Shown: positions 15,701 through 30,700 of the stretch, piece after piece
How the letters are laid out: every line of letters begins with the position of its first letter
How positions within the stretch are numbered: position 1 is the stretch's first letter
Assembly (NCBI GenBank): GCA_016801885.1
Contig: CM028900.1
Coordinates: 13,968,972-14,032,971, forward strand
DNA: 64,000 nt
Reading direction: 5' to 3'
DNA from: Toxotes chatareus
Taxonomy: Eukaryota; Chordata; Actinopteri; Toxotidae
Program-made: the position numbers and the translations under genes
Notes under the pieces: generated by a model
Database searches by the model: none
Told to the model about the DNA's origin: nothing
The model's input: only the letters and a program-made list of their open reading frames with translations

Positions 15701-18700
15701 GATTTTGACGCCTTTACTATACTATGACGTTTTTTATGACATTTTGAGGTCCAAAAATTTTGACTTTTTTGGCCGATTTTGATTTTACTTTACTATACTA
15801 TACTATGACAAATTTTTTTTTTTATGACATTTTGAGGTCCATAAAATTTTTTTGACTTTTTGAGGTCCGATTTTGACGCGATTTTGACGCCTTTACTATA
15901 CTATGACGTTTTTTTATGACATTTTGAGGTCCAAATTTTTTTGACTTTTTTTGGCCGATTTTGACGCCTTTACTATACTATGACGCTTTTTTTTATGACA
16001 TTTTGAGGTCCAAATTTTTTGACTTTTTGGCCGATTTTGACGCCTTTACTATACTATGACGCGTTTTTTATGACATTTTGAGGTCCAAATTTTTTTTGAC
16101 TTTTTTTGGCCGATTTTGACGCCTTTACTATACTATGACGTTTTTTATGACATTTTGAGGTCCAAATTTTTTTGACTTTTTTGGCCGATTTTGACGCTTC
16201 TTTACTATACTATGACGTTTTTTATGACATTTTGAGGTCCAAAATTTTTTGACTTTTTTTGGCCGATTTTGACTTTACTTTACTATACTATGACTTTTTT
16301 TATATTTTTGAGTCCAAAATTTTGACTTTTTTGGCCGATTTTGACGCCTTTACTATACTATGACGTTTTTTATGACATTTTGAGGTCCAAATTTTTTTTT
16401 TTTTGGCCGATTTTGACGCCTTTACTATACTATGACGCTTTTTTATGACATTTTGAGGTCCAAAAATTTTTTTGATTTTTTTTTTGGCCGATTTTGACGC
16501 CTTTACTATACTATGACGTTTTTTATGACATTTTGAGGTCCAAATTTTTTTGACTTTTTTTGGCCGATTTTGACGCTTTACTATACTATACTATGACGTT
16601 TTTTTTTATGACATTTTGAGGTCCAAAAATTTTGACGCTTTTTTTTTTTTTGGCCGATTTTGACGCTTTACTACTATACTATGACGTTTTTTTATGACAT
16701 TTTGAGGTCAAAAAAAATTTTGACTTTTTTTGGCCGATTTTGACGCTTCTTTACTATACTATGACGTTTTTTATGACATTTTGAGGTCCAAAAATTTTGA
16801 CTTTTTTTGGCCGATTTTATACGCCTTTACTATACTATGACGTTTTTTTATGACATTTTGAGGTCCAAAATTTTTGACTTTTTTTTTTTGGCCGACTTTT
16901 TGACGATTTTGACGCTTTACTATACTATGACGCTTTTTTATGACATTTTGAGGTCAAAAATTTTTTGACTTTTTTTTGGCCGATTTTGACGCCTTTACTA
17001 TACTATGACGTTTTTATGACATTTTGAGGTCCAAATTTTTTTTTGACTTTTTTGGCCGATTTTGACGCCTTTACTATACTATGACGTTTTTTTTATGACA
17101 TTTTGAGGTCCAAAATTTTTTGACTTTTTTGGCCGATTTTGACGCTTCTTTACTATACTATGACGTTTTTTATGACATTTTGAGGTCCAAAATTTTTTTG
17201 ACTTTTTGGCCGATTTTGACGCTTTACTATACTATGACGTTTTTTATGACATTTTGAGGTCCAAAAAATTTTTGACTTTTTTTGGCCGATTTTGACGCCT
17301 TTACTATACTATGACGCTTTTTTATGACATTTTGAGGTCCAAAAATTTTGACTTTTTTGGCCGATTTTGACGCTTCTTTACTATACTATGACGCTTTTTT
17401 ATGACATTTTGAGGTCCAAAAATTTTTTTGACTTTTTTTTGGCCGATTTTGACGCCTTTACTATACTATGACGTTTTTTTATGACATTTTGAGGTCCAAA
17501 AATTTTGACTTTTTTGGCCGATTTTGACGCCTTTACTATACTATGACGTTTTTTGATGACATTTTGAGGTCCAAAATTTTTTTGACTTTTTTTGGCCGAT
17601 TTTGACGCCTTTACTATACTATGACGTTTTTTTATGACATTTTGAGGTCCAAAAAAACTTTTTTTGACTATACTTTTTTTGCCATTTTTGATTTTTTGAC
17701 TTTTTTACTATACTACTATACTATTTTTTATGACATTTTGAGGTCCAATTTTTTTTGACTTTTTTGGCCGATTTTGACTTTTTTTACTTTACTATACTAT
17801 GACGCTTTTTTATGACATTTTGAGGTCCAAAAATTTTTTTTGATTTTTTTTTTGGCCGATTTTGACGCTTTACTATACTATGATTTTTTTTTTTATGACA
17901 TTTTGAGGTCCAAAAAATTTTGACTTTTTTTTGGCCGATTTTGACGCCTTTACTATACTATGACGCTTTTTTATGACATTTTGAGGTCCAAATTTTTTTG
18001 ACTTTTTTTGGCCGATTTTGACGCTACTATACTATACGTTTTTTATGACATTTTGAGGTTTTTTATGACATTTTGAGGTCCAAAGTTTTTTTTTGACATT
18101 TTGAGGTTTTTTGACCGATTTTGACGATTTTTACTATACTATACTATGACGTTTTTTATGACATTTTGAGGTCCAAATTTTTTTGACTTTTTTGGCCGAT
18201 TTTGACGCCTTTTACTATACTATGACGTTTTTTATGACATTTTGAGGTCCAAATTTTTTTGACTTTTTTTGGCCGATTTTGACGCCTTTACTATACTATG
18301 ACGCTTTTTATGACATTTTGAGGTCCAAATTTTTTTGACTTTTTTGGCCGATTTTGACGCCTTTACTATACTATGATGAGTTTTTTATGACATTTTGAGG
18401 TCCAAAATTTTTTGACTTTTTTGGCCGATTTTGACGCCTTTACTATACTATGACTTTTTTTTATGACATTTTGAGGTCCAAAATTTTTTTGACTTTTTTT
18501 GGCCGATTTTGACGCCTTTTACTATACTATGACGTTTTTTATGACATTTTGAGGTCCAAAATTTTTTGACTTTTTTTGGCCGATTTTGACGCCTTTACTA
18601 TACTATATGACGTTTTTTTATGACATTTTGAGGTCCAAAATTTTTTTGACTTTTTTGGCCGATTTTGACGCCTTTTACTATACTATGACGCGTTTTTTAT

Positions 18701-21700
18701 GACATTTTGAGGTCCAAAAAATTTTTTTGACTTTTTTGGCCGATTTTGACTTTTTTATGGCCGATTTTGACGCCAAAAATTTTTTTTTACTATATATGAC
18801 TTTTTTATGACATTTTGAGGTCCAAAAAATTTTGACTTTTTTTGGCCGATTTTGACGCCTTTTACTATACTATGACGTTTTTTATGACATTTTGAGGTCC
18901 AAAAATTTTTTGACTTTTTTTTGGCCGATTTTGACGCCTTTACTATACTATGACGCTTTTTTATGACATTTTGAGGTCCAATTTTTTTTGACTTTTTTTG
19001 GCCGATTTTGACGCCTTTACTATACTATGACGCTTTTTTATGACATTTTGAGGTCCAAAAATTTTTTTGACTTTTTTTTGGCCGATTTTGACGCCTTTAC
19101 TATACTATATGTTTTTTATGACATTTTGAGGTCCAAAATTTTTTGACTTTTTTGTTTTTTTACTATTTTTTTGACGATTTTGAGGTCCTTTACTTGACTA
19201 TTTTGACGCTTTACTATACTATGACGTTTTTTATGACATTTTGAGGTCAAATTTTTTTTTTTTTTTGGCCGATTTTGACGCCTTTACTATACTATGACTT
19301 TTTTTTTTATGACATTTTGAGGTCCAAAAATTTTGACTTTTTTTGGCCGATTTTGACGCCTTTACTATACTATGACGCTTTTTTTATGACATTTTGAGGT
19401 CCAAATTTTTTTTTTTGACTTTTTTTTTGGCCGATTTTGACGCTTTACTATACTATGACGTTTTTTATGACATTTTGAGGTCAAAAAATTTTGACTTTTT
19501 TGGCCGATTTTGACGCCTTTACTATACTATGACGTTTTTTATGACATTTTGAGGTCCAAAATTTTTTTGACTTTTTTTGGCCGATTTTGACGCCTTACTA
19601 TACTATGACGTTTTTTATGACATTTTGAGGTCCAAATTTTTTTGACTTTTTTTGGCCGATTTTGACGCCTTTACTATACTATGACGTTTTTTTATGACAT
19701 TTTGAGGTCCAAATTTTTTTGACTATTTTTTTTTTGGCCGATTTTGACGCCTTTACTATACTATGACGATTTTGACGCCTTTTTTATGACATTTTGAGGT
19801 CCAAAAAAATTTTGACTTTTTGGCCGATTTTGACGCCTTTACTATACTATGACGCTTTTTTATGACATTTTGAGGTCCAAATTTTTTGACTTTTTTGGCC
19901 GATTTTGACGCCTTCTTTACTATACTATGACGTTTTTTATGACATTTTGAGGTCCAAAATTTTTTGACTTTTTTTTTTTTGACCTTTACTATTTTGACGT
20001 TTTTTTATGATTTTGACTATTTTTTTTGATTTTGATTTTTTATGATTATACTATGACGTTTTTTATGATTTTGAGGTCCAATTTTTTTTGACTTTTTTTG
20101 GCCGATTTTGACGCCTTTACTATACTATGACGTTTTTTATGACATTTTGAGGTCCAAATTTTTTTGACTTTTTTTGGCCGATTTTGACGCCTTTACTATA
20201 CTATGACGTTTTTTATGACATTTTGAGGTCCAAAAATTTTTTTGACTTTTTTTGGCCGATTTTGACGCCTTTACTATACTATGTTTTTTTTATGACATTT
20301 TGAGGTCCAATTTTTTTTGACTTTTTTGGCCGATTTTGACGCCTTTACTATACTATGATGACATTTTTATGACATTTTGAGGTCCAAAATTTTTTTTTTT
20401 TTTTTGGCCGATTTTGACGCTTTACTACTATACTATGACGTTTTTTATGACATTTTGAGGTCCAAAAATTTTTTTGACTTTTTTGGTCGATTTTTGACTT
20501 TTTACTATACTATGACTTTTTTTTTATGACATTTTGAGGTCCAAATTTTTTTGACTTTTTTTTGGCCGATTTTGACGCCTTTACTATATACTATGACGTT
20601 TTTTTTTATGACATTTTGAGGTCCAAATTTTTTGACTTTTTTGGCCGATTTTGACGCCTTTACTATACTATGACGTTTTTTATGACATTTTGAGGTCCAA
20701 ATTTTTTTTGACTTTTTTTTGGCCGATTTTGACGCCTTTACTATACTATGACGTTTTTTATGACATTTTGAGGTCCAAAATTTTTTGACTTTTTTGGCCG
20801 ATTTTGACGCCTTTATACTATACTATACTATGACATTTTTTTATGACATTTTGAGGTCAAAAAATTTTGACTTTTTTACTTTTTTGGCCGATTTTGAGGT
20901 CCAAATTTTTTGACTATACTATGACGCTTTACTATACTATGACATTTTGAGGTCCAAAATTTTTTTGACTTTTTTTGGCCGATTTTGACGCCTTTACTAT
21001 ACTATGACGTTTTTTATGACATTTTGAGGTCCAAATTTTTTTGCTTTTTTTTGGCCGATTTTGACGCCTTTACTATACTATGACGCTTTTTTATGACATT
21101 TTGAGGTCCAAATTTTTTTTGACTTTTTTTGGCCGATTTTGACGCCTTTACTACTATACTATGACGTTTTTTTTATGACATTTTGAGGTCCAAAATTTTT
21201 TTGACTTTTTTGGCCGATTTTGACGCTTTTACTATACTATGACGTTTTTTATGACATTTTGAGGTCCAAATTTTTTTGATTTTGAGGTCCTTTACTATAC
21301 TATGACGATTTTTTTTGATTTTGAGGTCCAAAAATTTTTTTTTTTTTTTTGATTTTGACGCTTTACTATACTATGACGTTTTTTTTGATGATTTTGAGGT
21401 CCAAAATTTTTTTGACTTTTTTTTTGGCCGATTTTGACGCTTTACTATACTATGACGTTTTTTTTATGACATTTTGAGGTCCAAATTTTGAGGTTTTTTG
21501 ACTTTTTTGGCCGATTTTGACGCCTTTACTATACTATGACGTTTTTTTATGACATTTTGAGGTCCAAATTTTTTTGACTTTTTTTGGCCGATTTTGACGC
21601 TTTACTTTACTATACTATGACGTTTTTTATGACATTTTGAGGTCCAAAATTTTTTGACTTTTTTGGCCGATTTTGACGCCTCTTTACTATACTATGACGT

Positions 21701-24700
21701 TTTTTTTTTGATGACATTTTGAGGTCCAAAAAATTTTGACTATACTATGACGTTTTTTTTTTTGAGGTCCGATTTTTTTGACGACTTTACTTTACTATAC
21801 TATGTTTTTTATGACATTTTGAGGTCCAATTTTTTTTGACTTTTTTTGGCCGATTTTGACGCCTTTACTATACTATGACGTTTTTTATGACATTTTGAGG
21901 TCAAATTTTTTTTGACTTTTTTGGCCGATTTTGACGCCTTTACTATACTATGTTTTTATTTTTTATGACATTTTGAGGTCCAAATTTTTTTTTGACTTTT
22001 TTGGCCGATTTTGACGCTTTACTATACTATGACGACTATTTTTTATGACATTTTGAGGTCCAAAAATTTTTTTTGACTTTTTTGGCCGATTTTGACGCCT
22101 TTACTATACTATGACGTTTTTTTATGACATTTTGAGGTCCAATTTTTTTTGACTTTTTTTTGGCCGATTTTGACGCTTTTACTTTACTATACTATGACGT
22201 CCAAAATTTTTTTTTTTATGACATTTTGAGGTCCAAAAAATTTTTTTTTTGGCCGATTTTGACGCCTTTACTATACTATGACGCTTTTTTATGACATTTT
22301 GAGGTCAAAAAATTTTGACTTTTTTGGCCGATTTTGACGCCTTTACTATACTATGACGTTTTTTTTATGACATTTTGAGGTCCAAAATTTTTTTTTTTTT
22401 TTTTTGGCCGATTTTGACGCCTTTACTATACTATGACGTTTTTTATGACATTTTGAGGTCCAAATTTTTTTGACTTTTTTTGGCCGATTTTGACGCCTTA
22501 CTATACTATGACGTTTTTTATGACATTTTGAGGTCCAAATTTTTTTTGACTTTTTTTGGCCGATTTTGACGCCTTTTACTATACTATGCTTTTTTTTTTA
22601 TGACATTTTGAGGTCCAAAAATTTTTTGACATTTTGAGGTCCAAATTTTTTTTTTTGGCCGATTTTGACGACCTTTACTATACTATGACGCTTTTTTTAT
22701 GACATTTTGAGGTCCAAAAATTTTGACTTTTTTTTGGCCGATTTTGACGCTTTACTATACTATACTATGACGTTTTTTATGACATTTTGAGGTCAAAATT
22801 TTTTTTGACTTTTTTGGCCGATTTTGACGCCTTTACTATACTATGACGCTTTTTTATGACATTTTGAGGTCAATTTTTTTGACTTTTTTTGACGATTTTT
22901 TTTTTACTACTATACTATGACGTTTTTTACTTTACTTTACTATGAAAAATTTTTGACTTTTTTTATGACATTTTGAGGTCCTATAAATTTTTTTTTGACA
23001 TTTTGAGGTCCGATTTTGACTTTTTTTCCGATTTTGACTTTACTATACTATGATTTTTTTTATGACATTTTGAGGTCAAATTTTTTTTTTGACTTTTTTG
23101 GCCGATTTTGACGCCTTTACTATACTATGACGTTTTTTATGACATTTTGAGGTCCAAATTTTTTTTGACTTTTTTTTGGCCGATTTTGACGCCTTTACTA
23201 TACTATGACGTTTTTTATGACATTTTGAGGTCCAAAATTTTTTTGGTCCAAAAAATTTTTTTTACTTTACTATACTATGATATTTTTTATGACATTTTGA
23301 GGTCCAAAAAAATTTTGACTTTTTTGGCCGATTTTTGATTTTACTTTACTATACTATGACGTTTTTTATGACATTTTGAGGTCCAATTTTTTTTGACTTT
23401 TTTTTGGCCGATTTTGACGCCTTTACTATACTATGACGTTTTTTATGACATTTTGAGGTCCAAATTTTTTTGACTTTTTTGGCCGATTTTGACGCTTTAC
23501 TATACTATGACGCTTTTTTATGACATTTTGAGGTCCAAATTTTTTTTGACTTTTTTGGCCGATTTTGATGACTTACTATACTATTACTATACAAATTTTT
23601 TTTTTTATGACATTTTGAGGTCTATAAAACGTTTTTATGACATTTTGAGGATTTTTTTTTTGGCCGATTTTGACGCCTTACTATACTATGACGTTTTTTA
23701 TGACATTTTGAGGTCCAAAAATTTTTGACTTTTTTTGGCCGATTTTGACGCCTTACTATACTATGACGTTTTTTATGACATTTTGAGGTCCAAATTTTTT
23801 TTGACTTTTTTTGGCCGATTTTGACGCCTTACTATACTATGACGTTTTTTATGACATTTTGAGGTCCAAAAAAATTTTGACTTTTTGACTTTTTTTTGGC
23901 CGATTTTGACTTTTTTTTACTATACTATGACGATTTTGACGCCTTTACTATTTTATGACATTTTGAGGTCCAATTTTTTTTGACTTTTTTGGCCGATTTT
24001 GACGCCTTTACTATACTATGACGCTTTTTTTTATGACATTTTGAGGTCCAAATTTTTTTTTGACTTTTTTTGGCCGATTTTGACGCCTTTACTATACTAT
24101 GACGCTTTTTTTTTATGACATTTTGAGGTCAAAATTTTTTTGACTTTTTTTTTGGCCGATTTTGACGCCTTTACTATACTATGACGTTTTTTTATGACAT
24201 TTTGAGGTCCAAAATTTTTTTTTTTTTTTTTGGCCGATTTTGACGCCTTTACTATACTATGACGTTTTTTATGACATTTTGAGGTCCAAAAATTTTTGAC
24301 TTTTTTTTTTGGCCGATTTTGACGACTTTACTATACTATGACGTTTTTTTTATGACATTTTGAGGTCAAATTTTTTTTGACTATACTATGACGCCTTTAC
24401 TATTTTTATGACGCTTTTTTTGAGGTTTGAAAAATTTTGACTTTTTTGGCCGATTTTGACGCTTTTACTATACTATGACGTTTTTTTATGACATTTTGAG
24501 GTCCAAAAATTTTGACTTTTTTTTTTTGACTATTTTTTTGGCCGATTTTGAGGTCCAAAAATTTTGACTTTTTTACTATGATGACGCTTTTTTATGATGA
24601 TTTTGAGGTCCAAATTTTTTTTGACTTTTTTGGCCGATTTTGACGCCTTTACTATATACTATGACGTTTTTTATGACATTTTGAGGTCAAATTTTTTTTG

Positions 24701-27700
24701 ACTTTTTTGGCCGATTTTGACGCCTTTACTATACTATGACGCTTTTTTATGACATTTTGAGGTCCAAATTTTTTTGACTTTTTTGGCCGATTTTGACGCC
24801 TTTACTATACTATGACGCTTTTTTATGACATTTTGAGGTCTGAAAAATTTTGACTTTTTTTTTTGGCCGATTTTGACGCCTTTACTATACTATGACGCTT
24901 TTTTATGACATTTTGAGGTCCAAAATTTTTTTGACTTTTTTTTGGCCGATTTTGACGCCTTTACTATACTATGACGTTTTTTATGACATTTTGAGGTCCA
25001 AATTTTTTTTTTGACTTTTTTGGCCGATTTTGACGCCTTTACTATACTATGACGCTTTTTTATGACATTTTGAGGTCCAAATTTTTTTGACTTTTTTGGC
25101 CGATTTTGACGCCTTTACTATACTATGACGTTTTTTATGACATTTTGAGGTCCAAAAAATTTTGACTTTTTTTTGGCCGATTTTGACGCTTTACTATACT
25201 ATGACGCTTTTTTATGATTTTGAGGTCCAAATTTTTTGACTTTTTGGCCGATTTTGACGCCTTTACTACTATATGACGACGTTTTTTATGACATTTTGAG
25301 GTCCAAATTTTTTTTTGACTTTTTTTGGCCGATTTTGACGCCTTTACTATACTATGACGCTTTTTTTATGACATTTTGAGGTCCAAATTTTTTTTGACTT
25401 TTTTGGCCGATTTTGACTTTACTATACTATACTATGACATTTTTTTATGACATTTTGAGGTCCAAAAAATTTTGACTATGACGCTTTTTTTTTTGGTCCG
25501 ATTTGACTTTTTGGCCGATTTTTTACTTTACTATACTATGACGTTTTTTATGACATTTTGAGGTCCAAATTTTTTTTGACTTTTTTTGGCCGATTTTGAC
25601 GCCTTTACTATACTATGACGTTTTTTTATGACATTTTGAGGTCCAAATTTTTTTGACTTTTTTTGGCCGATTTTGACGCCTTTACTATATACTATGATGC
25701 ATTTTTTTATGACATTTTGAGGTCCAAATTTTTTTTTGACTTTTTTTGGCCGATTTTGACGCCTTTACTATACTATGACGTTTTTTATGACATTTTGAGG
25801 TCCAAAAATTTTTTTGACTTTTTTTTGGCCGATTTTGACGCCTTTACTATACTATGACGCTTTTTTATGACATTTTGAGGTCCAAATTTTTTTGACTTTT
25901 TTTTTGGCCGATTTTGACGCTTTACTATACTATACTATACTATGACGTCCAAATTTTTTGACTTTTTTTTATGACATTTTGAGGTCCAATTTTTTTTTTT
26001 TTTTTGGCCGATTTTGACGCCTTTACTATACTATGACGTTTTTTTATGACATTTTGAGGTCAAATTTTTTTTGACTTTTTGGCCGATTTTGACGCCTTTA
26101 CTATACTATGACGCTTTTTTTTATGACATTTTGAGGTCCAAAAATTTTTTTGACTTTTTTTTGGCCGATTTTGACGCTTTACTTACTATACTATGACGCT
26201 TTTTTATGACATTTTGAGGTCCAAATTTTTTTGACATTTTTTGGCCGACTTTTTTTGACGACGCTTCTTTACTATACTATGACGTTTTTTATGACATTTT
26301 GAGGTCAAAAATTTTTGACTTTTTTTTTTGGCCGATTTTGACGCCTTTACTATACTATACTATGACGCTTTTTTATGACATTTTGAGGTCCAAATTTTTT
26401 TGACTTTTTTTTGGCCGATTTTGACGCCTTTACTATACTATGACGACGTTTTTATGACATTTTGAGGTCCAAAAAATTTTTTTGACTTTTTTGGCCGATT
26501 TTGACGCCTTTACTATACTATGACGCTTTTTTATGACATTTTGAGGTCCAAATTTTTTGACTTTTTTTGGCCGATTTTGACGCTTACTATACTATACTAT
26601 GACGCTTTTTTATGACATTTTGAGGTCCAAAATTTTTTGACTTTTTTGGCCGATTTTGACTTTACTATACTATGATTTTTTTTATGACATTTTGAGGTCC
26701 AAAATTTTTTTGACTTTTTTTTTGGCCGATTTTGACGCCTTTACTATACTATGACGTTTTTTATGACATTTTGAGGTCCAAAATTTTTTTTTTGACTTTT
26801 TTTGGCCGATTTTGATTTTACTTTACTATACTATGATTTTTTTATGACATTTTGAGGTCCAAAAATTTTTTTGACTTTTTTTTTGGCCGATTTTGACGCC
26901 TTTACTATACTATGACGCTTTTTTTATGACATTTTGAGGTCCAAAACGTTTTTATGACATTTTTTGACTTTTTTTGGCCGATTTTGACGCTTTTACTATA
27001 CTATGACGCTTTTTTATGACATTTTGAGGTCCAAAATTTTGACTTTTTGACGATTTTTTTTATGACCGATTTTGACGCCAAAAATTTTACTATACTATAT
27101 ACTATGATTTTTTTATGACATTTTGAGGTCCAAATTTTTTTGACTTTTTTTGGCCGATTTTGACGCTTTACTATACTATGACGCTTTTTTATGACATTTT
27201 GAGGTCCAAATTTTTTTGACTTTTTTTGGCCGATTTTGACGCCTTTACTATACTATGACGTTTTTTATGACATTTTGAGGTCCAAAATTTTTTGACTTTT
27301 TTTGGCCGATTTTGACGCCTTTATATACTATGATTTTTTTTTATGACATTTTGAGGTCCAAAAAATTTTGACTTTTTTGGCCGATTTTGACGCCTTTACT
27401 ATACTATGACGTTTTTTATGACATTTTGAGGTCCAAAAATTTTTGACTTTTTTTGGCCGATTTTGACGCCTTTACTATACTATGACGCTTTTTTATGACA
27501 TTTTGAGGTCCAAATTTTTTTGACTTTTTTTTGGCCGATTTTGACGCTTTTACTATACTATGACGCTTTTTTATGACATTTTGAGGTCCAAAATTTTTTT
27601 TGACTTTTTTTGGCCGATTTTGACGCCTTTACTATACTATGACGCTTTTTTATGACATTTTGAGGTCCAAATTTTTTTGACTTTTTTGGCCGATTTTGAC

Positions 27701-30700
27701 GCCTTTACTATACTATGACGCTTTTTTATGACATTTTGAGGTCCAAAAATTTTGACTTTTTTTGGCCGATTTTGACGCCTTTACTATACTATGTTTTTTA
27801 TGACATTTTGACATTTTTTGAGGTTTAAATTTTTTTTTGACTTTTTTTGCCGATTTTGAGGATTTTGACTTTTTTACTATACTATACTATGACGCTTATA
27901 CTTTTTTTTATGACATTTTGAGGTCCAAAAAATTTTTTTGACTTTTTTTGGCCGATTTTGACGCCTTTACTATACTATGACGTTTTTTATGACATTTTGA
28001 GGTCCAAATTTTTTTGACTTTTTTTTGGCCGATTTTGACGCCTTTACTATACTATGACGTTTTTTTTTATGACATTTTGAGGTCCAAATTTTTTTGACTT
28101 TTTTGGCCGATTTTGACGCTTTACTATACTATGATTTTTTTTATGACATTTTGAGGTCCAAAAATTTTGACTTTTTTTTTGGCCGATTTTGACGCCTTTA
28201 CTATACTATGACGCTTTTTTATGACATTTTGAGGTCCAAAAATTTTTTTGACTTTTTTGGCCGATTTTGACGCCTTGACTTTACTATACTATGACGTTTT
28301 TTATGACATTTTGAGGTCCAAATTTTTTTGACTTTTTTTTGGCCGATTTTGACGCCTTTACTATACTATGACGAATTTTTTTTTTATGACATTTTGAGGT
28401 CCAAAATTTTTTGACTTTTTTTTTGTTTGATTTTGACGCTTTGACTTTACTATACTATGACGTTTTATGACATTTTGAGGTCCAAAAATTTTTGACTTTT
28501 TTTGGCCGATTTTGACGATTTTTTACTATACTATATGACGCTTTTTATGACATTTTGAGGTCCAAAAAATTTTGACTTTTTTTGGACGATTTTGACGCCT
28601 TTACTATACTATGACGCTTTTTTTATGACATTTTGAGGTCCAAATTTTTTTGACTTTTTTTGGCCGATTTTGACGCCTTTACTATACTATGACGTTTTTT
28701 ATGACATTTTGAGGTCCAAAATTTTTTGACTTTTTTTGGCCGATTTTGACGCCTTTACTATACTATGACGTTTTTTTTTATGACATTTTGAGGTCCAACT
28801 TTTTTTTTTTTTGACTTTTTTGATGACGCCGATTTTGACGACTTTTTTACTATACTTTACTATACTATGACGTTTTTTATGACATTTTGAGGTCCAAATT
28901 TTTTTGACTTTTTTGGCCGATTTTGACGCCTTTACTATACTATGACGCTTTTTTTTATGACATTTTGAGGTCCAAATTTTTTTTTGACTTTTTTTTGGCC
29001 GATTTTGACGCCTTTACTATACTATACTATGACGTTTTTTATGACATTTTGAGGTCAAAAATTTTTTTGACTTTTTTTGGCCGATTTTGACGCTTTTACT
29101 ATACTATGACGTTTTTTTATGACATTTTGAGGTCCAAATTTTTTTGACTTTTTTGGCCGATTTTGACTTTTTTATATACTATGACGATTTTTTATGACAT
29201 TTTGAGGTCCAAATTTTTGACTTTTTTTTTGGCCGATTTTGACGCCTTTACTATACTATGACGTTTTTTATGACATTTTGAGGTCCATTTTTTTGACTTT
29301 TTTGGCCGATTTTGACGCCTTTACTATACTATGACGTTTTTTTTTATGACATTTTGAGGTCCAATTTTTTTTGACTTTTTTGGCCGATTTTGACGCTTTT
29401 ACTATACTATGACGTTTTTTATGACATTTTGAGGTCCAAAAATTTTTTTTTTTTTGACTTTTTTTTGGCCGATTTTGACGCCTTTACTATACTATGACGT
29501 TTTTTATGACATTTTGAGGTCCAAAAAATTTTTTGACTTTTTTTGGCCGATTTTGACGCCTTTACTATACTATGACGTTTTTTTATGACATTTTGAGGTC
29601 AAATTTTTTTGACTTTTTTTGACTTTTTTTTGACGCCTCGATTTTGACGCTTTTTTATTTTGAGGTCCAAATGACGATTTTTTTTGACATTTTGAGGTTA
29701 CTAACTATGATGACTTTTTTTTGACATTTTGAGGTCCAAAAAATTTTGACTTTTTTTGGCCGATTTTGACGCTTTACTATACTATGACGCTTTTTTTATG
29801 ACATTTTGAGGTCCAAATTTTTTGACTTTTTTTTGGCGATTTTGATTTTACTATACTATACTATGACGTTTTTTATGACATTTTGAGGTCCAAAATTTTT
29901 TGACTTTTTTGGCCGATTTTGACTTCTTTACTATACTATGACGTTTTTTATGACATTTTGAGGTCAAAATTTTTTGACTTTTTTTGGCCGATTTTGACAC
30001 TTTTTACTTTACTATACTATGATTTTTTTTTATGACATTTTGAGGTCCAAAAATTTTTTTTTTATTTTTTGGTCCCGATTTTGACTTTTTTTGGCCGATT
30101 TTACTATACTATGACGTTTTTTTATGACATTTTGAGGTCAAAATTTTTTTGACTTTTTTTGGCCGATTTTGACGCCTTTACTATACTATGACGTTTTTTT
30201 ATGACATTTTGAGGTCCAAAAATTTTTTTGACTTTTTTTGGCCGATTTTGACGCTTCTTTACTATACTATGACGTTTTTTATGACATTTTGAGGTCAAAT
30301 TTTTTTTGACTTTTTTTTGGCCGATTTTGACGCCTTTTACTATACTATGACGTTTTTTTTATGACATTTTGAGGTCCAAATTTTTTTTTGACTTTTTTTT
30401 GGACCGATTTTGACGCCAAAAATTTTTTACTATACTATGACGTTTTTTATGACATTTTGAGGTCCAAAATTTTTTTGACTTTTTTTGGCCGATTTTGATT
30501 TTCTTTACTATACTATGACGTTTTTTATGACATTTTGAGGTCCAAAAATTTTTTTGACTTTTTTGGCCGATTTTGACGCCTTTACTATACTATGACGTTT
30601 TTTATGACATTTTGAGGTCCAAAAATTTTTTGACTTTTTTTGGCCGATTTTGACTTTTTTTACTATACTATGACGCTTTTTTATGACATTTTGAGGTCCA